Of a stretch of DNA of 64,000 nt, positions 44,206 through 53,574 are shown piece after piece (the first letter of the stretch is position 1; each line of letters opens with the position of its first letter). The DNA is from an uncultured Alkalilimnicola sp. (GTDB taxonomy: Bacteria; Pseudomonadota; Gammaproteobacteria; Nitrococcales; AK92). Location of the stretch: NCBI GenBank assembly GCA_937951875.1, contig CALGAN010000018.1, forward strand, positions 1 through 64,000, written 5' to 3'. Both the position numbers and the translations under genes were made by a program. Under the pieces are notes generated by a model. The model was not told the origin of the DNA. It saw only the letters and a program-made list of their open reading frames with translations, and searched no databases.

Positions 44206-45741
44206 GTGAACGACAGCAGCCAAGTTCTGCAGCAGCACGACATCCGCAGCCACGAGCCGGCCGGCGGCGGCCGGCCGTCGTTCGGTTTCGCCAAGCGCCA
44301 CGGCCTGCTGGTGGCCGAGATCGGCGAGGACCGCGCCCGCGTGGTCTGTCGCCGCAACGTGCGCCCGACCAGCCTGGCCGAGCTGCGCCGCAGTCTGGGC
44401 CGGCCGCTGCAGCTGGAGGCGGTGGACGAGCAGACCTTCGAGCGTCTGCTGCAACAGACCTATGAAACCCGCACCGGCGAGGCCATGCAGGTGATGGACG
44501 ACCTGGGCGGCGACATGGACCTGTCGCTGATCGCCCAGAGCCTGCCCGAGCCGGAGGATCTGCTGGAGAGCGAGGACGACGCGCCCATCATTCGGCTGAT
44601 CAACGCCCTGCTCACCGAGGCCATCAAGGAAAACGCCTCCGATATCCACATCGAACCGTTCGAGAACCGCCTGCTGGTGCGCTTCCGGGTCGACGGCGTG
44701 CTGCGCGAAGTGCTGCAGCCGCCGCGGGTGATGGCGCCGCTGCTGTGCTCGCGCATCAAGGTCATGGCGAAGCTCGACATCGCCGAGAAGCGCTTGCCGC
44801 AGGACGGCCGCATCTCGCTGCGCATCGCCGGCCGGGCGGTGGACGTGCGTGTCTCCACCCTGCCCTCCGGGCACGGCGAGCGCGTGGTCATGCGACTGCT
44901 CGACAAGCAGGCCGGGCGCCTGGATCTCGAGCACCTGGGCATGCCGCCCGAGCTCACCACGCTGATCGACGAGCTGATCCACAAGCCGCACGGCATCATC
45001 CTGGTCACCGGCCCCACCGGCTCGGGTAAGACCACCACCCTGTATGCGGCGCTGTCGCGGCTCAACAACTCGACCCGCAGCATTCTCACGGTCGAGGACC
45101 CGATCGAGTACTACATCGACGGCATCGGCCAGACCCAGGTCAACACCAAGGTCGACATGAGCTTCGCGCGCGGCCTGCGCGCCATCCTGCGCCAGGACCC
45201 GGACGTGGTGATGGTCGGCGAGATCCGCGACCTGGAAACCGCGGAGATCGCGGTGCAAGCCTCGCTCACCGGCCACCTGGTGCTGTCCACCCTGCACACC
45301 AACACCGCGGTGGGCGCCGTCACCCGCTTGCGCGACATGGGCGTGGAACCGTTCCTGCTGTCCTCGTCGCTGATCGGGGTGATGGCGCAGCGCCTGGTGC
45401 GCATGCTCTGCCCGGCCTGCAAGCGGCCCTACACGCCGGACCGCAGCGAATGCCAGCTGCTCGGCGTCGATCCAGACAATCCGCCCACCATCTACGCACC
45501 GACCGGCTGCCCGCAGTGCAACAACATCGGCTACACGGGCCGCGGCGGCCTGTTCGAACTGGTGCTGGTGGACGATCAGATGCGCACCATGATCCACGAC
45601 GGCGTCAGCGAACAGGTGCTGGAGGCGCACGCCCGCAAGAAGACGCCCAGCCTGCGCCAGGACGGCATGCGCCGCGTGCTGCTCGGCCAGACCACGCTGG
45701 AAGAAGTGTTGCGGGTCAGCGCCGAGGACGTGCGGAGCTAA
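44206..45741 (+). CDS. gspE: Type II secretion system ATPase GspE
   Basis: Cytoplasmic hexameric ATPase that powers pseudopilus assembly (511 aa). An N-terminal domain (about 1-130) docks to GspL. Walker A GPTGSGKT is at 269-276, the aspartate boxes follow, Walker B-like VVMVGEIRDLETAEIA is at about 335-350, and a four-cysteine zinc site is C402/C405/C435/C438. It starts with GTG 3 bp after gspD. Confidence 0.97.
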   Translation: MNDSSQVLQQHDIRSHEPAGGGRPSFGFAKRHGLLVAEIGEDRARVVCRRNVRPTSLAELRRSLGRPLQLEAVDEQTFERLLQQTYETRTGEAMQVMDDLGGDMDLSLIAQSLPEPEDLLESEDDAPIIRLINALLTEAIKENASDIHIEPFENRLLVRFRVDGVLREVLQPPRVMAPLLCSRIKVMAKLDIAEKRLPQDGRISLRIAGRAVDVRVSTLPSGHGERVVMRLLDKQAGRLDLEHLGMPPELTTLIDELIHKPHGIILVTGPTGSGKTTTLYAALSRLNNSTRSILTVEDPIEYYIDGIGQTQVNTKVDMSFARGLRAILRQDPDVVMVGEIRDLETAEIAVQASLTGHLVLSTLHTNTAVGAVTRLRDMGVEPFLLSSSLIGVMAQRLVRMLCPACKRPYTPDRSECQLLGVDPDNPPTIYAPTGCPQCNNIGYTGRGGLFELVLVDDQMRTMIHDGVSEQVLEAHARKKTPSLRQDGMRRVLLGQTTLEEVLRVSAEDVRS

Positions 45742-45798
45742 GCCGACGCCGGCGGGCTCGACGCCATCCCATCCCTAGCAGCGAGATCCGGTCAGAAC

Positions 45799-47016
45799 AT
45801 GGGCGCATTCGAATATCAGGCACTGGATGAGACCGGCAAGGCACGCAAGGGCGTGCTGGAAGGCGACACCGCGCGCCAGGTCCGCCAAAAGCTGCGCGAG
45901 CAGGGCTGGATTCCGCTCGACGTCAGCGAGGTCGCCCAGCAGGAGAAACCCTCGCGCACCGGTTTCCGGCTCGGCGGCGGCGCCAGCCCCACCGAGCTCG
46001 CGCTGATCACCCGCCAGCTCGCCACCCTGGTCGGCTCCGGCTTGCCGCTGGAGGAAGCGCTGAGCGCGGTGGCGCGCCAGTCCGAGAAGGCGCGCCTGCG
46101 CAGCATGATGACCGCCGTGCGCGCCAAGGTCATGGAGGGCCACAGCCTCGCCGACGGCCTGGCCGGGTTCCCGCGCGCGTTCTCGGAGATGTACCGCGCC
46201 ACGGTGGCGGCCGGCGAGCAGACCGGCCACCTCGACACGGTGCTGGAGCGGCTGGCCGACTACACCGAGGGCCGCCAGCACATGCGCCAGAAGGTGCAGC
46301 TGGCGCTGTTCTACCCGGCCGGCCTGATGATCGTGGCGGTATCGGTGGTGGTGCTGCTGCTGACCTACGTGGTACCGAAAGTCACCGAGGTCTATGCCGA
46401 CATCGGCCGCGAGCTGCCGGGGCTGACCTCGGCGATGATCGCCATCAGCGGCTTCCTGCGCGACTACGGCTTCTGGTTGATAGGCGCCATCGTGCTCGCG
46501 GTGCTCGCCTTCGCCTACGCCATGCGCGCCGAGGCGTTCCGGCGCCGCGTGCATGCCTTCATCCTGCGCATTCCCCTGGTCGGCAAGCTCAACCGCGGCA
46601 TCAACGCCGGCCGCTTCGCCCGCACCTTCGCGATCCTGGCCGGCAGCGGCGTGCCGATTCTTGACGCGCTTCGCATTTCTGCACAGGTCATTTCGAACCT
46701 GCCGATGCGCGAGGCTGTCCAAGAAGCCGCATCGCGCGTCCGCGAGGGCACCGGCATCAGCCGTGCGCTGGAGCGCAGCGGCCAGTTCCCGCCCATGATG
46801 CTGCACCTGATCGCCTCGGGCGAAGCCAGCGGGCGACTGGAGCAGATGCTGGAACGGGCCGCCATCAATCAGGAACGAGAAACCGAGGGCACCATCGCCT
46901 CGCTGATGGCGGTATTCGAACCGCTGCTGATCCTGGTCATGGGCGGAGTGGTGCTTATCATCGTCATGGCTATTCTTATGCCCATCTTCCAGCTCAATCA
47001 GCTGGTCGGGCAATAA
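45799..47016 (+). CDS. gspF: Type II secretion system platform protein GspF
   Basis: Polytopic inner-membrane protein at the base of the secretion platform (405 aa). It has two homologous GspF domains, each with a helical cytoplasmic part, and three membrane helices at about 172-196, 220-243 and 374-398. The start motif FEYQALDETGKARKG is typical. The 57-bp gap after gspE holds no obvious promoter. Confidence 0.96.
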   Translation: MGAFEYQALDETGKARKGVLEGDTARQVRQKLREQGWIPLDVSEVAQQEKPSRTGFRLGGGASPTELALITRQLATLVGSGLPLEEALSAVARQSEKARLRSMMTAVRAKVMEGHSLADGLAGFPRAFSEMYRATVAAGEQTGHLDTVLERLADYTEGRQHMRQKVQLALFYPAGLMIVAVSVVVLLLTYVVPKVTEVYADIGRELPGLTSAMIAISGFLRDYGFWLIGAIVLAVLAFAYAMRAEAFRRRVHAFILRIPLVGKLNRGINAGRFARTFAILAGSGVPILDALRISAQVISNLPMREAVQEAASRVREGTGISRALERSGQFPPMMLHLIASGEASGRLEQMLERAAINQERETEGTIASLMAVFEPLLILVMGGVVLIIVMAILMPIFQLNQLVGQ

Positions 47017-47084
47017 GAGTTTGGAAAAGTAAATTCGCCGCGGCCCCGCAGGCCGCCAGACCAACCGTTGGAGACTTGAGTTCC

Positions 47085-47540
47085 ATGCGACAGCGCAACG
47101 TCCGCCGCCGGCTTCGCCGTGACAGCGGTTTCACCCTCATCGAGATCATGGTGGTCGTGGTGATCCTGGCCATTCTCGGCACCTTCGCCATGACCAACAT
47201 CATCGACAACCCGGACAAGGCCCGCGTCACCAAGGCCCAGCACGACATCCGCGCCCTCGAGAGCGCGCTGGAGATGTACCGGCTGGACAACTTCACCTAT
47301 CCCAGCACCGAGCAGGGGCTGCGGGCGCTGGTGGAGAAGCCGTCGGGCGCGCCCGAGCCGCCGAACTGGAAGCCGGGCGGCTACATGAAGAAGCTGCCGA
47401 AGGATCCTTGGGGCCGCGACTACCTCTACATGGGCCCGCAGGACACCGGCGGCCGGCCACAGATCAGCTCGCTGGGCGCCGACGGCCAGCCGGGCGGCGA
47501 AGGCGTCAACGCCGACATCATCAACACCGAGCTGCAGTAA
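47085..47540 (+). CDS. gspG: Major pseudopilin GspG
   Basis: Main subunit of the pseudopilus (151 aa). A basic leader ends at G, followed by FTLIEIMVVVVILAIL with F+1 and E+5, the signature for cleavage and methylation by prepilin peptidase. The globular part ends in the calcium-site region typical of GspG (DPWGRDYLY, SLGADGQPGGEG). The ATG at 47085 is preferred over a TTG three codons upstream. No peptidase gene (gspO) is in the operon, so pilD elsewhere must act. Confidence 0.96.
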   Translation: MRQRNVRRRLRRDSGFTLIEIMVVVVILAILGTFAMTNIIDNPDKARVTKAQHDIRALESALEMYRLDNFTYPSTEQGLRALVEKPSGAPEPPNWKPGGYMKKLPKDPWGRDYLYMGPQDTGGRPQISSLGADGQPGGEGVNADIINTELQ

Positions 47541-47543
47541 TCG

Positions 47544-48062
47544 GTGAACAGCCGCGGCTTCACCCTGATCGAGCTCCTGGTGGTCCTGGTGATCATCGGG
47601 GTGATCGTCGGCATGGCCACCGTCGCCTTTCGCGACACCCGCGGCGAAGAGCTCGAACGCGAAGCCCGGCGGCTGATCACCATCCTGCAGCTGGCCAGCG
47701 AAGAGGCCACCCTCAGATCCGAGACGCTCGGGCTGAGGGTGGCCGACGACGGTTACGCCTTTCTGCGCCGGCCGCAGCTGTCGGCCGAGTGGCAGGTGAT
47801 CGAGGACGACAAGGCGCTCGGCCCGCGCCAGCTGCCGGCGCCGTTGCGGTTGCAGCTGACGGTGGAGGGACTGGATGCCAGCAAGGGCGCGAGCGCGCCC
47901 CGCAACGGCGAGAGCAAGGGAATCCAGCCGCACGTATACCTATTCTCCTCCGGCGAGCTGACTCCGGGCTTTGAGATCAACGTCGTCCATCCCGACTTGC
48001 AAGCCTTCTACCGGATCACCGGCCGCGAAGACGGCAAGCTGGAGTTCCATGAGGAGCAATAG
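47544..48062 (+). CDS. gspH: Minor pseudopilin GspH
   Basis: 172-aa minor pseudopilin starting at GTG 3 bp after gspG. The prepilin signal is very short (VNSRG/FTLIELLVVLVIIG). The C-terminal domain is the beta-rich GspH fold with a conserved HPDLQAFYRITGRED region. Its 3' end overlaps the start of gspI by 14 nt. Confidence 0.93.
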   Translation: MNSRGFTLIELLVVLVIIGVIVGMATVAFRDTRGEELEREARRLITILQLASEEATLRSETLGLRVADDGYAFLRRPQLSAEWQVIEDDKALGPRQLPAPLRLQLTVEGLDASKGASAPRNGESKGIQPHVYLFSSGELTPGFEINVVHPDLQAFYRITGREDGKLEFHEEQ

Positions 48063-48552
48063 CGGTTTCACCCTGCTGGAGGTGCTGGTGGCGGTGGCGG
48101 TACTGGCGATCGCCCTGTCGGCGGTGCTCAAGGTCACCAGCGAGAGCGGCGGCAACCTGAGCAGCCTGCGCGACAAGACCCTGGCGCATTGGGTGGCGGA
48201 GAACAAGCTGGCGGAAATGATCGCCACCGGCGTCTGGCCGGAGGGCGAGCAGAAAGGCAGCAGCGAGCTGGCCGGGCGCGAATGGTTCTGGCGGGTCGAG
48301 ACCCAGAACACCGCCGACCGGGATCTGCGTCAAGTCACCATCCGTGTCTTCGCCGGCGAGCGCGACGACAACTCCCTGACCGTGCTGCGCGGCTTCCTCG
48401 GCAATCCGCAGTCGCGCCTGCCCAGTCGCACGGCCGTGCCGCAAACGCCGCCGCAGAACGAGCAACCACAGCAGGAACAGCCGCCGCAGTCGGAGGAGCA
48501 AGCTCCGCCGCAGCAGCAGCCCGAGCAACAGCAACAACGGGTGGACTTCTGA
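48049..48552 (+). CDS. gspI: Minor pseudopilin GspI with Gln/Pro-rich tail
   Basis: 167 aa. The prepilin signal MRSNSG/FTLLEVLVAVAVLAIAL is followed by a short globular domain (about 30-118) of the GspI family. After that, residues about 128-167 are an unusual low-complexity tail rich in Gln, Pro and Glu, not present in the well-studied homologues. The ATG at 48049 sits inside gspH. The stop overlaps the gspJ start by one base. Confidence 0.92.
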   Translation: MRSNSGFTLLEVLVAVAVLAIALSAVLKVTSESGGNLSSLRDKTLAHWVAENKLAEMIATGVWPEGEQKGSSELAGREWFWRVETQNTADRDLRQVTIRVFAGERDDNSLTVLRGFLGNPQSRLPSRTAVPQTPPQNEQPQQEQPPQSEEQAPPQQQPEQQQQRVDF

Positions 48553-49166
48553 TGCGGGCGCGCCGGTCTCATCGTGGCTTTACCCTGCTGGAGCTGCTGG
48601 TGGCGCTGGCGGTGTTCGGCGTGGTGTCGCTGATGGCTTTTTCCGGGCTCAATACCACGCTGGACGCGCGCCGCAACATCGAGCAACAGGCTGAGCGCCT
48701 GATGCAACTGCAGAAGGTGTTCAACCGCATGCGCGACGACTTCGAGCAAGCGGTGGCGCGCCCGGTGCGCGATCACCTCGGCCAGCCCAATCCCAAGAGC
48801 GCCTTCGTGCAAGTGGAACAGGGCGTGCTGTTCACCCGCGGCGGACGCCCCAATCCGCTCGGGCTGCCGCGCAGCAGCCTGGAACGGGTCGGCTGGGGCA
48901 TCAAGGAAGACAAGCTGGTGCGGGTGCGCTTCCAGAACCTGGACGAAGGCGTGGAGCCGATTTTCACCGAATCGGAAATGCTCGACGGCGTGCGTATCCT
49001 CGGGTTCCGCTTCCTGACGATGGAATCCGGCGAAGCGCAATGGCTGGAGCAATGGCCGCCGCTCAACAGCGCCAACCCCGGTCCCGAGCTGCCGCGCGCG
49101 GTGGAAGTCAGCCTCGAGCTGGACGACTTCGGCGTCATCACCCGTATTTTCGTGTTGCCGTTCTGA
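48552..49166 (+). CDS. gspJ: Minor pseudopilin GspJ
   Basis: 204-aa pseudopilin with the cleavage motif RG/FTLLELLVALAVFG. With GspI and GspK it forms the tip complex of the pseudopilus. The ATG at 48552 overlaps the gspI stop (TGATG). The middle region (SESEMLDGVRILGFRFL-like segment) is typical. GspK follows after 2 bp. Confidence 0.93.
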   Translation: MRARRSHRGFTLLELLVALAVFGVVSLMAFSGLNTTLDARRNIEQQAERLMQLQKVFNRMRDDFEQAVARPVRDHLGQPNPKSAFVQVEQGVLFTRGGRPNPLGLPRSSLERVGWGIKEDKLVRVRFQNLDEGVEPIFTESEMLDGVRILGFRFLTMESGEAQWLEQWPPLNSANPGPELPRAVEVSLELDDFGVITRIFVLPF

Positions 49167-49168
49167 CC

Positions 49169-50239
49169 ATGGCCGAACGCAAGCGCCAACGCGGCATCGC
49201 TCTCATCACCGCCTTGCTGGTGCTGGCCATCGCCACCATCGCCGCGGTAGAGATCGCCAACCGCCAGCATCTGGACATCCGTCGCACCCAGAACACCCTG
49301 GCGCGCGACCAGGCCCAGGATTATCTGCTCTCGGCGGAGGCGTTCCTGATCAACGCTCTCAAGCGCGACATCAACGAGGGCGGCACCAATCAGTCCGACC
49401 ACCTGCGGGAGGATTGGGCGCAGCCCATGGTGGTGCCGGAGTTCCACGGCGCCAAGCTCACCGGCCAGCCCACGGACCTGCAGGGGCGCTTCAATCTGAA
49501 CAATCTCAGCAGCCTGATCGGCACCGCGCCCGACACCTGGCGGCAAAAGGCGGTCTATCAACAATTCTGGCTGCTGCTGGAGAACCTCAAGCTGTCGCCC
49601 GAGGGACAGGAGCTGAACCTCCAGTACGACAGTCACGCGCTGATCGAAGCGCTGGTCGATTGGATCGACCCGGACGTCAACCCCACCGGTAGCGGCGGCG
49701 CGGAAGACAGCTACTATCTCAATTTGGATCCCCCCTATCGGCCCGCCAACGATCTGCTGACCCATCCTTCCGAGCTGCAGCTGATCCGCGGTTTCGGCCC
49801 GGAGGGGCCGCCGGGGTTGGTGAAATTGCTGGTCGAGGACAAGCGGCTGGTCACGGCGTTGCCGACCACCGCCGGGACCACCACGATCAACGTCAACACC
49901 GCCCCGGCCGAGGTGCTGATGGCGGTGATCCCCGGCCTGAGCGCCGACAACGCCGTCGCCCTGGCGGAACGGGTGGCGGAGGAACCCTGGAGCGACGTCA
50001 GCGCTTTCGTTCAGGAAGCGCAGAAGCTGCGCGGCAGCGGCGGCGCAGGCCAAGGCGCCAGCGGCATCGGCGGCGGCAACCAGATCGCCGCCGAGAGCCT
50101 GGGCGTGTCCAGCAGCTATTTCGCCCTGGTGGCGCGGGTGGAGCTGGGACCGGCGGTGGCATACCTGGAGTCGGTGATCTATCGCGACCCGCAGACGGCT
50201 GCCTTGTACGTGCTGAGCCGGAGCCGCACACCTTTCTAA
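49169..50239 (+). CDS. gspK: Pseudopilus tip protein GspK
   Basis: 356-aa largest minor pseudopilin, capping the pseudopilus. The N-terminus RG/IALITALLVLAIATIA lacks the E+5 of other pseudopilins, as is characteristic of GspK. A large alpha-helical insert contains WIDPDVNP (calcium-site region), and TTINVNTAPAEVLMA resembles the K family. A Gly/Ser/Ala-rich run at about 289-305 is a likely disordered loop. Confidence 0.93.
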   Translation: MAERKRQRGIALITALLVLAIATIAAVEIANRQHLDIRRTQNTLARDQAQDYLLSAEAFLINALKRDINEGGTNQSDHLREDWAQPMVVPEFHGAKLTGQPTDLQGRFNLNNLSSLIGTAPDTWRQKAVYQQFWLLLENLKLSPEGQELNLQYDSHALIEALVDWIDPDVNPTGSGGAEDSYYLNLDPPYRPANDLLTHPSELQLIRGFGPEGPPGLVKLLVEDKRLVTALPTTAGTTTINVNTAPAEVLMAVIPGLSADNAVALAERVAEEPWSDVSAFVQEAQKLRGSGGAGQGASGIGGGNQIAAESLGVSSSYFALVARVELGPAVAYLESVIYRDPQTAALYVLSRSRTPF

Positions 50240-50329
50240 GTGCTTGCTAATAAAGCAGTATGCGCCTAGCCGCTGCGAAGGATTTCCGCCACAATGGAAC
50301 GACGGACCTGAACCGACAACAATAACCAC

Positions 50330-51547
50330 ATGCGGCCACGCCTCGTCATTCGCCTCAACAGCGCCCCTCAGGGCAGAGTTCACTGGATTCGGCTGGACGC
50401 CGAAGGCCGGCCGCAGGGTCATGCCGAAAGCGGCACGCTCGCGCAGGCGGCCGTGGCGGCGACGCAGCGACAGGTCATCGGACTGGTGCCCGCCACCGAG
50501 CTGCTGCTCACCGAAGCGCGCATTCCCACCCAGAGCCGGCAGCGCATGCTGCGGGCGGTACCGTTCGCGCTCGAAGACCAGCTCGCCGAGGACATCGACG
50601 AGCTGCATTTCGCGCTCGGCCAGCGTGACAAGGAAGGTCGGCTCGGCGTCGCGGTGGTGTCCAAGGAGCGGCTGGGACGCTGGCTGGAGGAATTCGCCGA
50701 AGCGGGGCTGGACGTCGACCAGCTCTATCCCGACGTGCTCGCCCTGCCATTCGAGCCGGATGCCTGGACGCTGCTGCTGGAGGACCACGCGTTTCTCCTG
50801 CGCACCGCGCCGCAGCTCGGCTTCGGCGGCGACGCCGACAACCTGCAGCTGCTGCTGTCGGCCGCGCTGGAGGAAGCTGGCGAGGCCAAACCGCAGCGGC
50901 TGATCGTCTATGGCGACCCGGCGCGGTTGCCCGCGCTGGACATTCCAATCGAGGCTCGGCCGGCGGCCGACAGCACCGCCCTGCTGGCCACCTCGCTCAA
51001 GGAGCGCGAGGCCATCGGCCTGCGCAGCGGCGAGTTCGCCCGCAGCCGCTCGCTCGGCATCAACCTCAGCCGCTGGCGCGTGCCGCTGGCGCTGCTGCTG
51101 GCCTGGGTGCTGGTGGACACCGGCTCGGCCTACCTGCAGCAGTGGCGGCTGAACCGGCAGATCGCCACGGTCAACGCCCAGATCGACCAGGTCTACCGCA
51201 GCGTGTTCCCCAGCACCGGCCCTGTCGCCAACCCGCGGCTGCTGATGGAGAACCGGCTCAAGGCGCTGCGCGGCGGCCAGAGTACGGGCAGCGCCGGCTT
51301 GCTGCAGTCGCTCGACAAGGTGGGGCCGGTGCTGAGCACCGCCCCCAATGTCCGCCTGAACACGCTCAACTATCGCAACGGCAACCTGGACGTGGAGATC
51401 AGCGCCCAAAACCTGCAGGACATCGACCAACTGGCCCAGCGCCTGCGTCAGACCGAAGGCGTCAAGGTCGAAGTGCGCTCCGCCAGCGCCGGCGAGCGCG
51501 ACGGCGAGCGCGCCCAGGCCAGGCTCACCATCGAGGTGTCGTCATGA
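50330..51547 (+). CDS. gspL: Type II secretion system protein GspL
   Basis: 405-aa protein that recruits GspE to the membrane. The N-terminal cytoplasmic domain (about 1-235) has an actin-like fold, one membrane helix lies at about 246-266 (WRVPLALLLAWVLVDTGSAYLQ), and the periplasmic ferredoxin-like domain is C-terminal. The 90-bp gap after gspK is the largest inside the operon and could hold an internal promoter, though none is clear. The stop overlaps the gspM start by 4 nt. Confidence 0.92.
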   Translation: MRPRLVIRLNSAPQGRVHWIRLDAEGRPQGHAESGTLAQAAVAATQRQVIGLVPATELLLTEARIPTQSRQRMLRAVPFALEDQLAEDIDELHFALGQRDKEGRLGVAVVSKERLGRWLEEFAEAGLDVDQLYPDVLALPFEPDAWTLLLEDHAFLLRTAPQLGFGGDADNLQLLLSAALEEAGEAKPQRLIVYGDPARLPALDIPIEARPAADSTALLATSLKEREAIGLRSGEFARSRSLGINLSRWRVPLALLLAWVLVDTGSAYLQQWRLNRQIATVNAQIDQVYRSVFPSTGPVANPRLLMENRLKALRGGQSTGSAGLLQSLDKVGPVLSTAPNVRLNTLNYRNGNLDVEISAQNLQDIDQLAQRLRQTEGVKVEVRSASAGERDGERAQARLTIEVSS

Positions 51548-52044
51548 CGCAGTTGGCCGAGTGGTGGAACGGGCTCGCCGCTCGCGAGCGACGCACCCTG
51601 ATCCTGGGTGGGATCGCCCTGGCGATCATCTTCTACGTGTTCATCATCTGGCTGCCGGCGCATCGGGATGCCGATCAGCTACGCGCGCGCCTGGCCGAGC
51701 AGCGCGCCACGCTGGCCTGGATGCAGCAGGCCGCCGCCGAGTTCAAAGCGCTGCGCGGCGCGAGCGGCCCGGCGCCGAGCCCCCTGGGCAACCGTTCGCT
51801 GTTCTCGCTGGTCGACCAGAGCGCCCGCCAGGCCGGTTTGGGCAACGCCCTGCGCCAGGTGGAGCCGACCGGCGACAAACGGGTCCGGGTCAACCTGCAG
51901 CAGGCCAACTTCGACGCCATGATCGGCTGGCTGGTGACGCTGCGCAGCCAGTACGGCGTGGAGGCCACCCTGCTGTCGGTGCGCGCCACCGACGCGCCGG
52001 GCCAGGTCAACGCGCAGCTGGAGCTGACCGGAGGTGGCGCATGA
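51544..52044 (+). CDS. gspM: Type II secretion system protein GspM
   Basis: 166-aa single-pass membrane protein that partners GspL. A short cytoplasmic N-terminus precedes a membrane helix at about 19-40 (LILGGIALAIIFYVFIIWLP) and a coiled-coil plus ferredoxin-like periplasmic domain. Overlaps of 4 nt with both gspL and gspN indicate coupled translation. Confidence 0.9.
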   Translation: MTQLAEWWNGLAARERRTLILGGIALAIIFYVFIIWLPAHRDADQLRARLAEQRATLAWMQQAAAEFKALRGASGPAPSPLGNRSLFSLVDQSARQAGLGNALRQVEPTGDKRVRVNLQQANFDAMIGWLVTLRSQYGVEATLLSVRATDAPGQVNAQLELTGGGA

Positions 52045-52838
52045 GACTGGGGCGGCGCGGCCTGTGGCTGATCGTGCTGGGCGTGGTCAGCTATCTCGTG
52101 TTCCTGATCGCCACCCTGCCGGCGGCGCACGCGTGGTCCTGGTTCGGCCGCAAAGTGCCGGCGCAGGCGTTCGGGCTGACCGGCACCGTCTGGTCGGGCA
52201 ACGCCGCGGTGGTGCAGGCCGGGCCCGGTCGGCTGGACGCGGTGCAATGGCGCGTCAAGCCCACCGCGCTGTTCCTGGGACGGCTGGGCGTCGACGCCCG
52301 CGCCCGGCTCCCCGGCGACGGCCGGGCCGAGGGCGATCTGCAGCTCGCCCCCGGACGTCTGCACGGCCGTGACGTGAAGCTGAACATGCCCATGGCCGAT
52401 CTGCTGCGCTGGACTGGCGCGCGCTTGGCGGTGGGCGTGGACGGCCGCGTCGACGCGCTGCTGCGGCAGGTGACGATGAATCAGGGCCGCCTGACCAGCG
52501 CCGACGGCGTGATCAACTGGCATCAGGGCGTGATCCGGCTCGGCAGCCGCGCGATCCCCCTGGGCGAGGTGGCGCTGCGGCTGGAACCGGCCGACGACGG
52601 CACGATCGGCCGGCTCGCCAACCAGGGCGGCGCCTTGCGGATCGCCGGCACCCTGCGTCTGAACCCGGACGGCACCTTCACTTTCGACGGCAACGCCAAC
52701 GCCACCGGACAGGGCGACGACGAGGTCCGCCAGGCGCTGGCGCTGCTCGGTATGCCGGCCGACGGCTCGCCGCTGCAGATCAAGCTGGCCGGCTCGCTGG
52801 ATCAGGGCGGCGTCCGCCTGCAGCCGCTCACCCGCTGA
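52041..52838 (+). CDS. gspN: Type II secretion system protein GspN
   Basis: 265-aa membrane-anchored periplasmic protein, the last gene of the operon. One N-terminal membrane helix (about 8-30) and a beta-rich domain with repeated short strands typical of GspN. GspN is not needed in every system. Its last 11 bp overlap the end of yrfG, which runs the other way. Confidence 0.88.
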   Translation: MRLGRRGLWLIVLGVVSYLVFLIATLPAAHAWSWFGRKVPAQAFGLTGTVWSGNAAVVQAGPGRLDAVQWRVKPTALFLGRLGVDARARLPGDGRAEGDLQLAPGRLHGRDVKLNMPMADLLRWTGARLAVGVDGRVDALLRQVTMNQGRLTSADGVINWHQGVIRLGSRAIPLGEVALRLEPADDGTIGRLANQGGALRIAGTLRLNPDGTFTFDGNANATGQGDDEVRQALALLGMPADGSPLQIKLAGSLDQGGVRLQPLTR

Positions 52839-53505
52839 CGCCACCGGCCAGCAGCGCCGGCATGATCTGCTCGAAATCGGTCACCGCGCCGAACTCCCGC
52901 CATTCGCGCGCCGCCTGGGTGGAGTCCGGCTGGGCGACGCCGAGCAGGTGGCGGATACCGTAACCGCGCGCCGAACGCAGCACACGCGGGGTATCGTCCA
53001 GCAGCGCAGTGCGGTGCGGATCGAACGGCTCGACCTGCTGCAGGTGCTGCCAGAACGCGGGATCCTCCTTGGGCACCCGGAAATCGTGCGCCGACACCAT
53101 GGCGTCGACGTGCTCGTGCAGGGCGGTGCGCTCGCATTTCAGCGCCAGCGAGGCGCGGTGGGCGTTGGTCACCAGCACGCGCCGCTTACCGGCCGCGGCC
53201 AGCGCGGCCAGGAAGCGCTTGGCCTTGGCGCGGAAGCCGATCAAATGGTCGACCTCGCGCTTGAGCGCGACGATGTCGATCTCCAAAACCCGGCTCCAAT
53301 AGTCCACGCAGTACCAGTCGATGGTGCCCTCGATCCGCCGCATGACCGGAAACAGCTCGTCCTTGGCCTGGGCCAGCGACAGCTTGCGCCGCTCGGCGTA
53401 GCGCTGCGGCAAGTACTCCTGCCAGAAGTAGTTGTCGAAGCGCAGATCGAGCAGGGTACCGTCCATGTCCAGCAGCACCGTATCCACTTCGCGCCAATCG
53501 ATCAT
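52828..53505 (-). CDS. yrfG: GMP/IMP nucleotidase YrfG-type HAD hydrolase
   Basis: 225-aa HAD hydrolase. DMDGTLLDL at about residues 13-21 gives nucleophile and acid/base aspartates, and VTNAHR, KED and LLDDTPRVL form motifs II-IV. In E. coli YrfG dephosphorylates GMP and IMP; substrate here is inferred. The ATG at 53505 is chosen because a longer open frame runs antisense through nudE. Divergent from nudE, a conserved pairing. Confidence 0.88.
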   Translation of the reverse strand: MIDWREVDTVLLDMDGTLLDLRFDNYFWQEYLPQRYAERRKLSLAQAKDELFPVMRRIEGTIDWYCVDYWSRVLEIDIVALKREVDHLIGFRAKAKRFLAALAAAGKRRVLVTNAHRASLALKCERTALHEHVDAMVSAHDFRVPKEDPAFWQHLQQVEPFDPHRTALLDDTPRVLRSARGYGIRHLLGVAQPDSTQAAREWREFGAVTDFEQIMPALLAGGVSG

Positions 53506-53574
53506 CCGCTTCTTTCCGCCGTCCAGTCGTCGAGGGGCATGTACAATACCACCCATCTTGCTTGCGGAGGCTTC

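Noticed and set aside
48421..48540. Repeated CAG/CCG-like codons in gspI as a possible CRISPR or tandem repeat
   Set aside because: It is a low-complexity coding tail (Gln/Pro/Glu) in frame, without unique spacers or regular units.
48773..51430. An 885-codon reverse open frame opposite gspJ-gspL
   Set aside because: Low-complexity His/Arg/Gln composition, and it spans several genes with clear type II secretion signatures.
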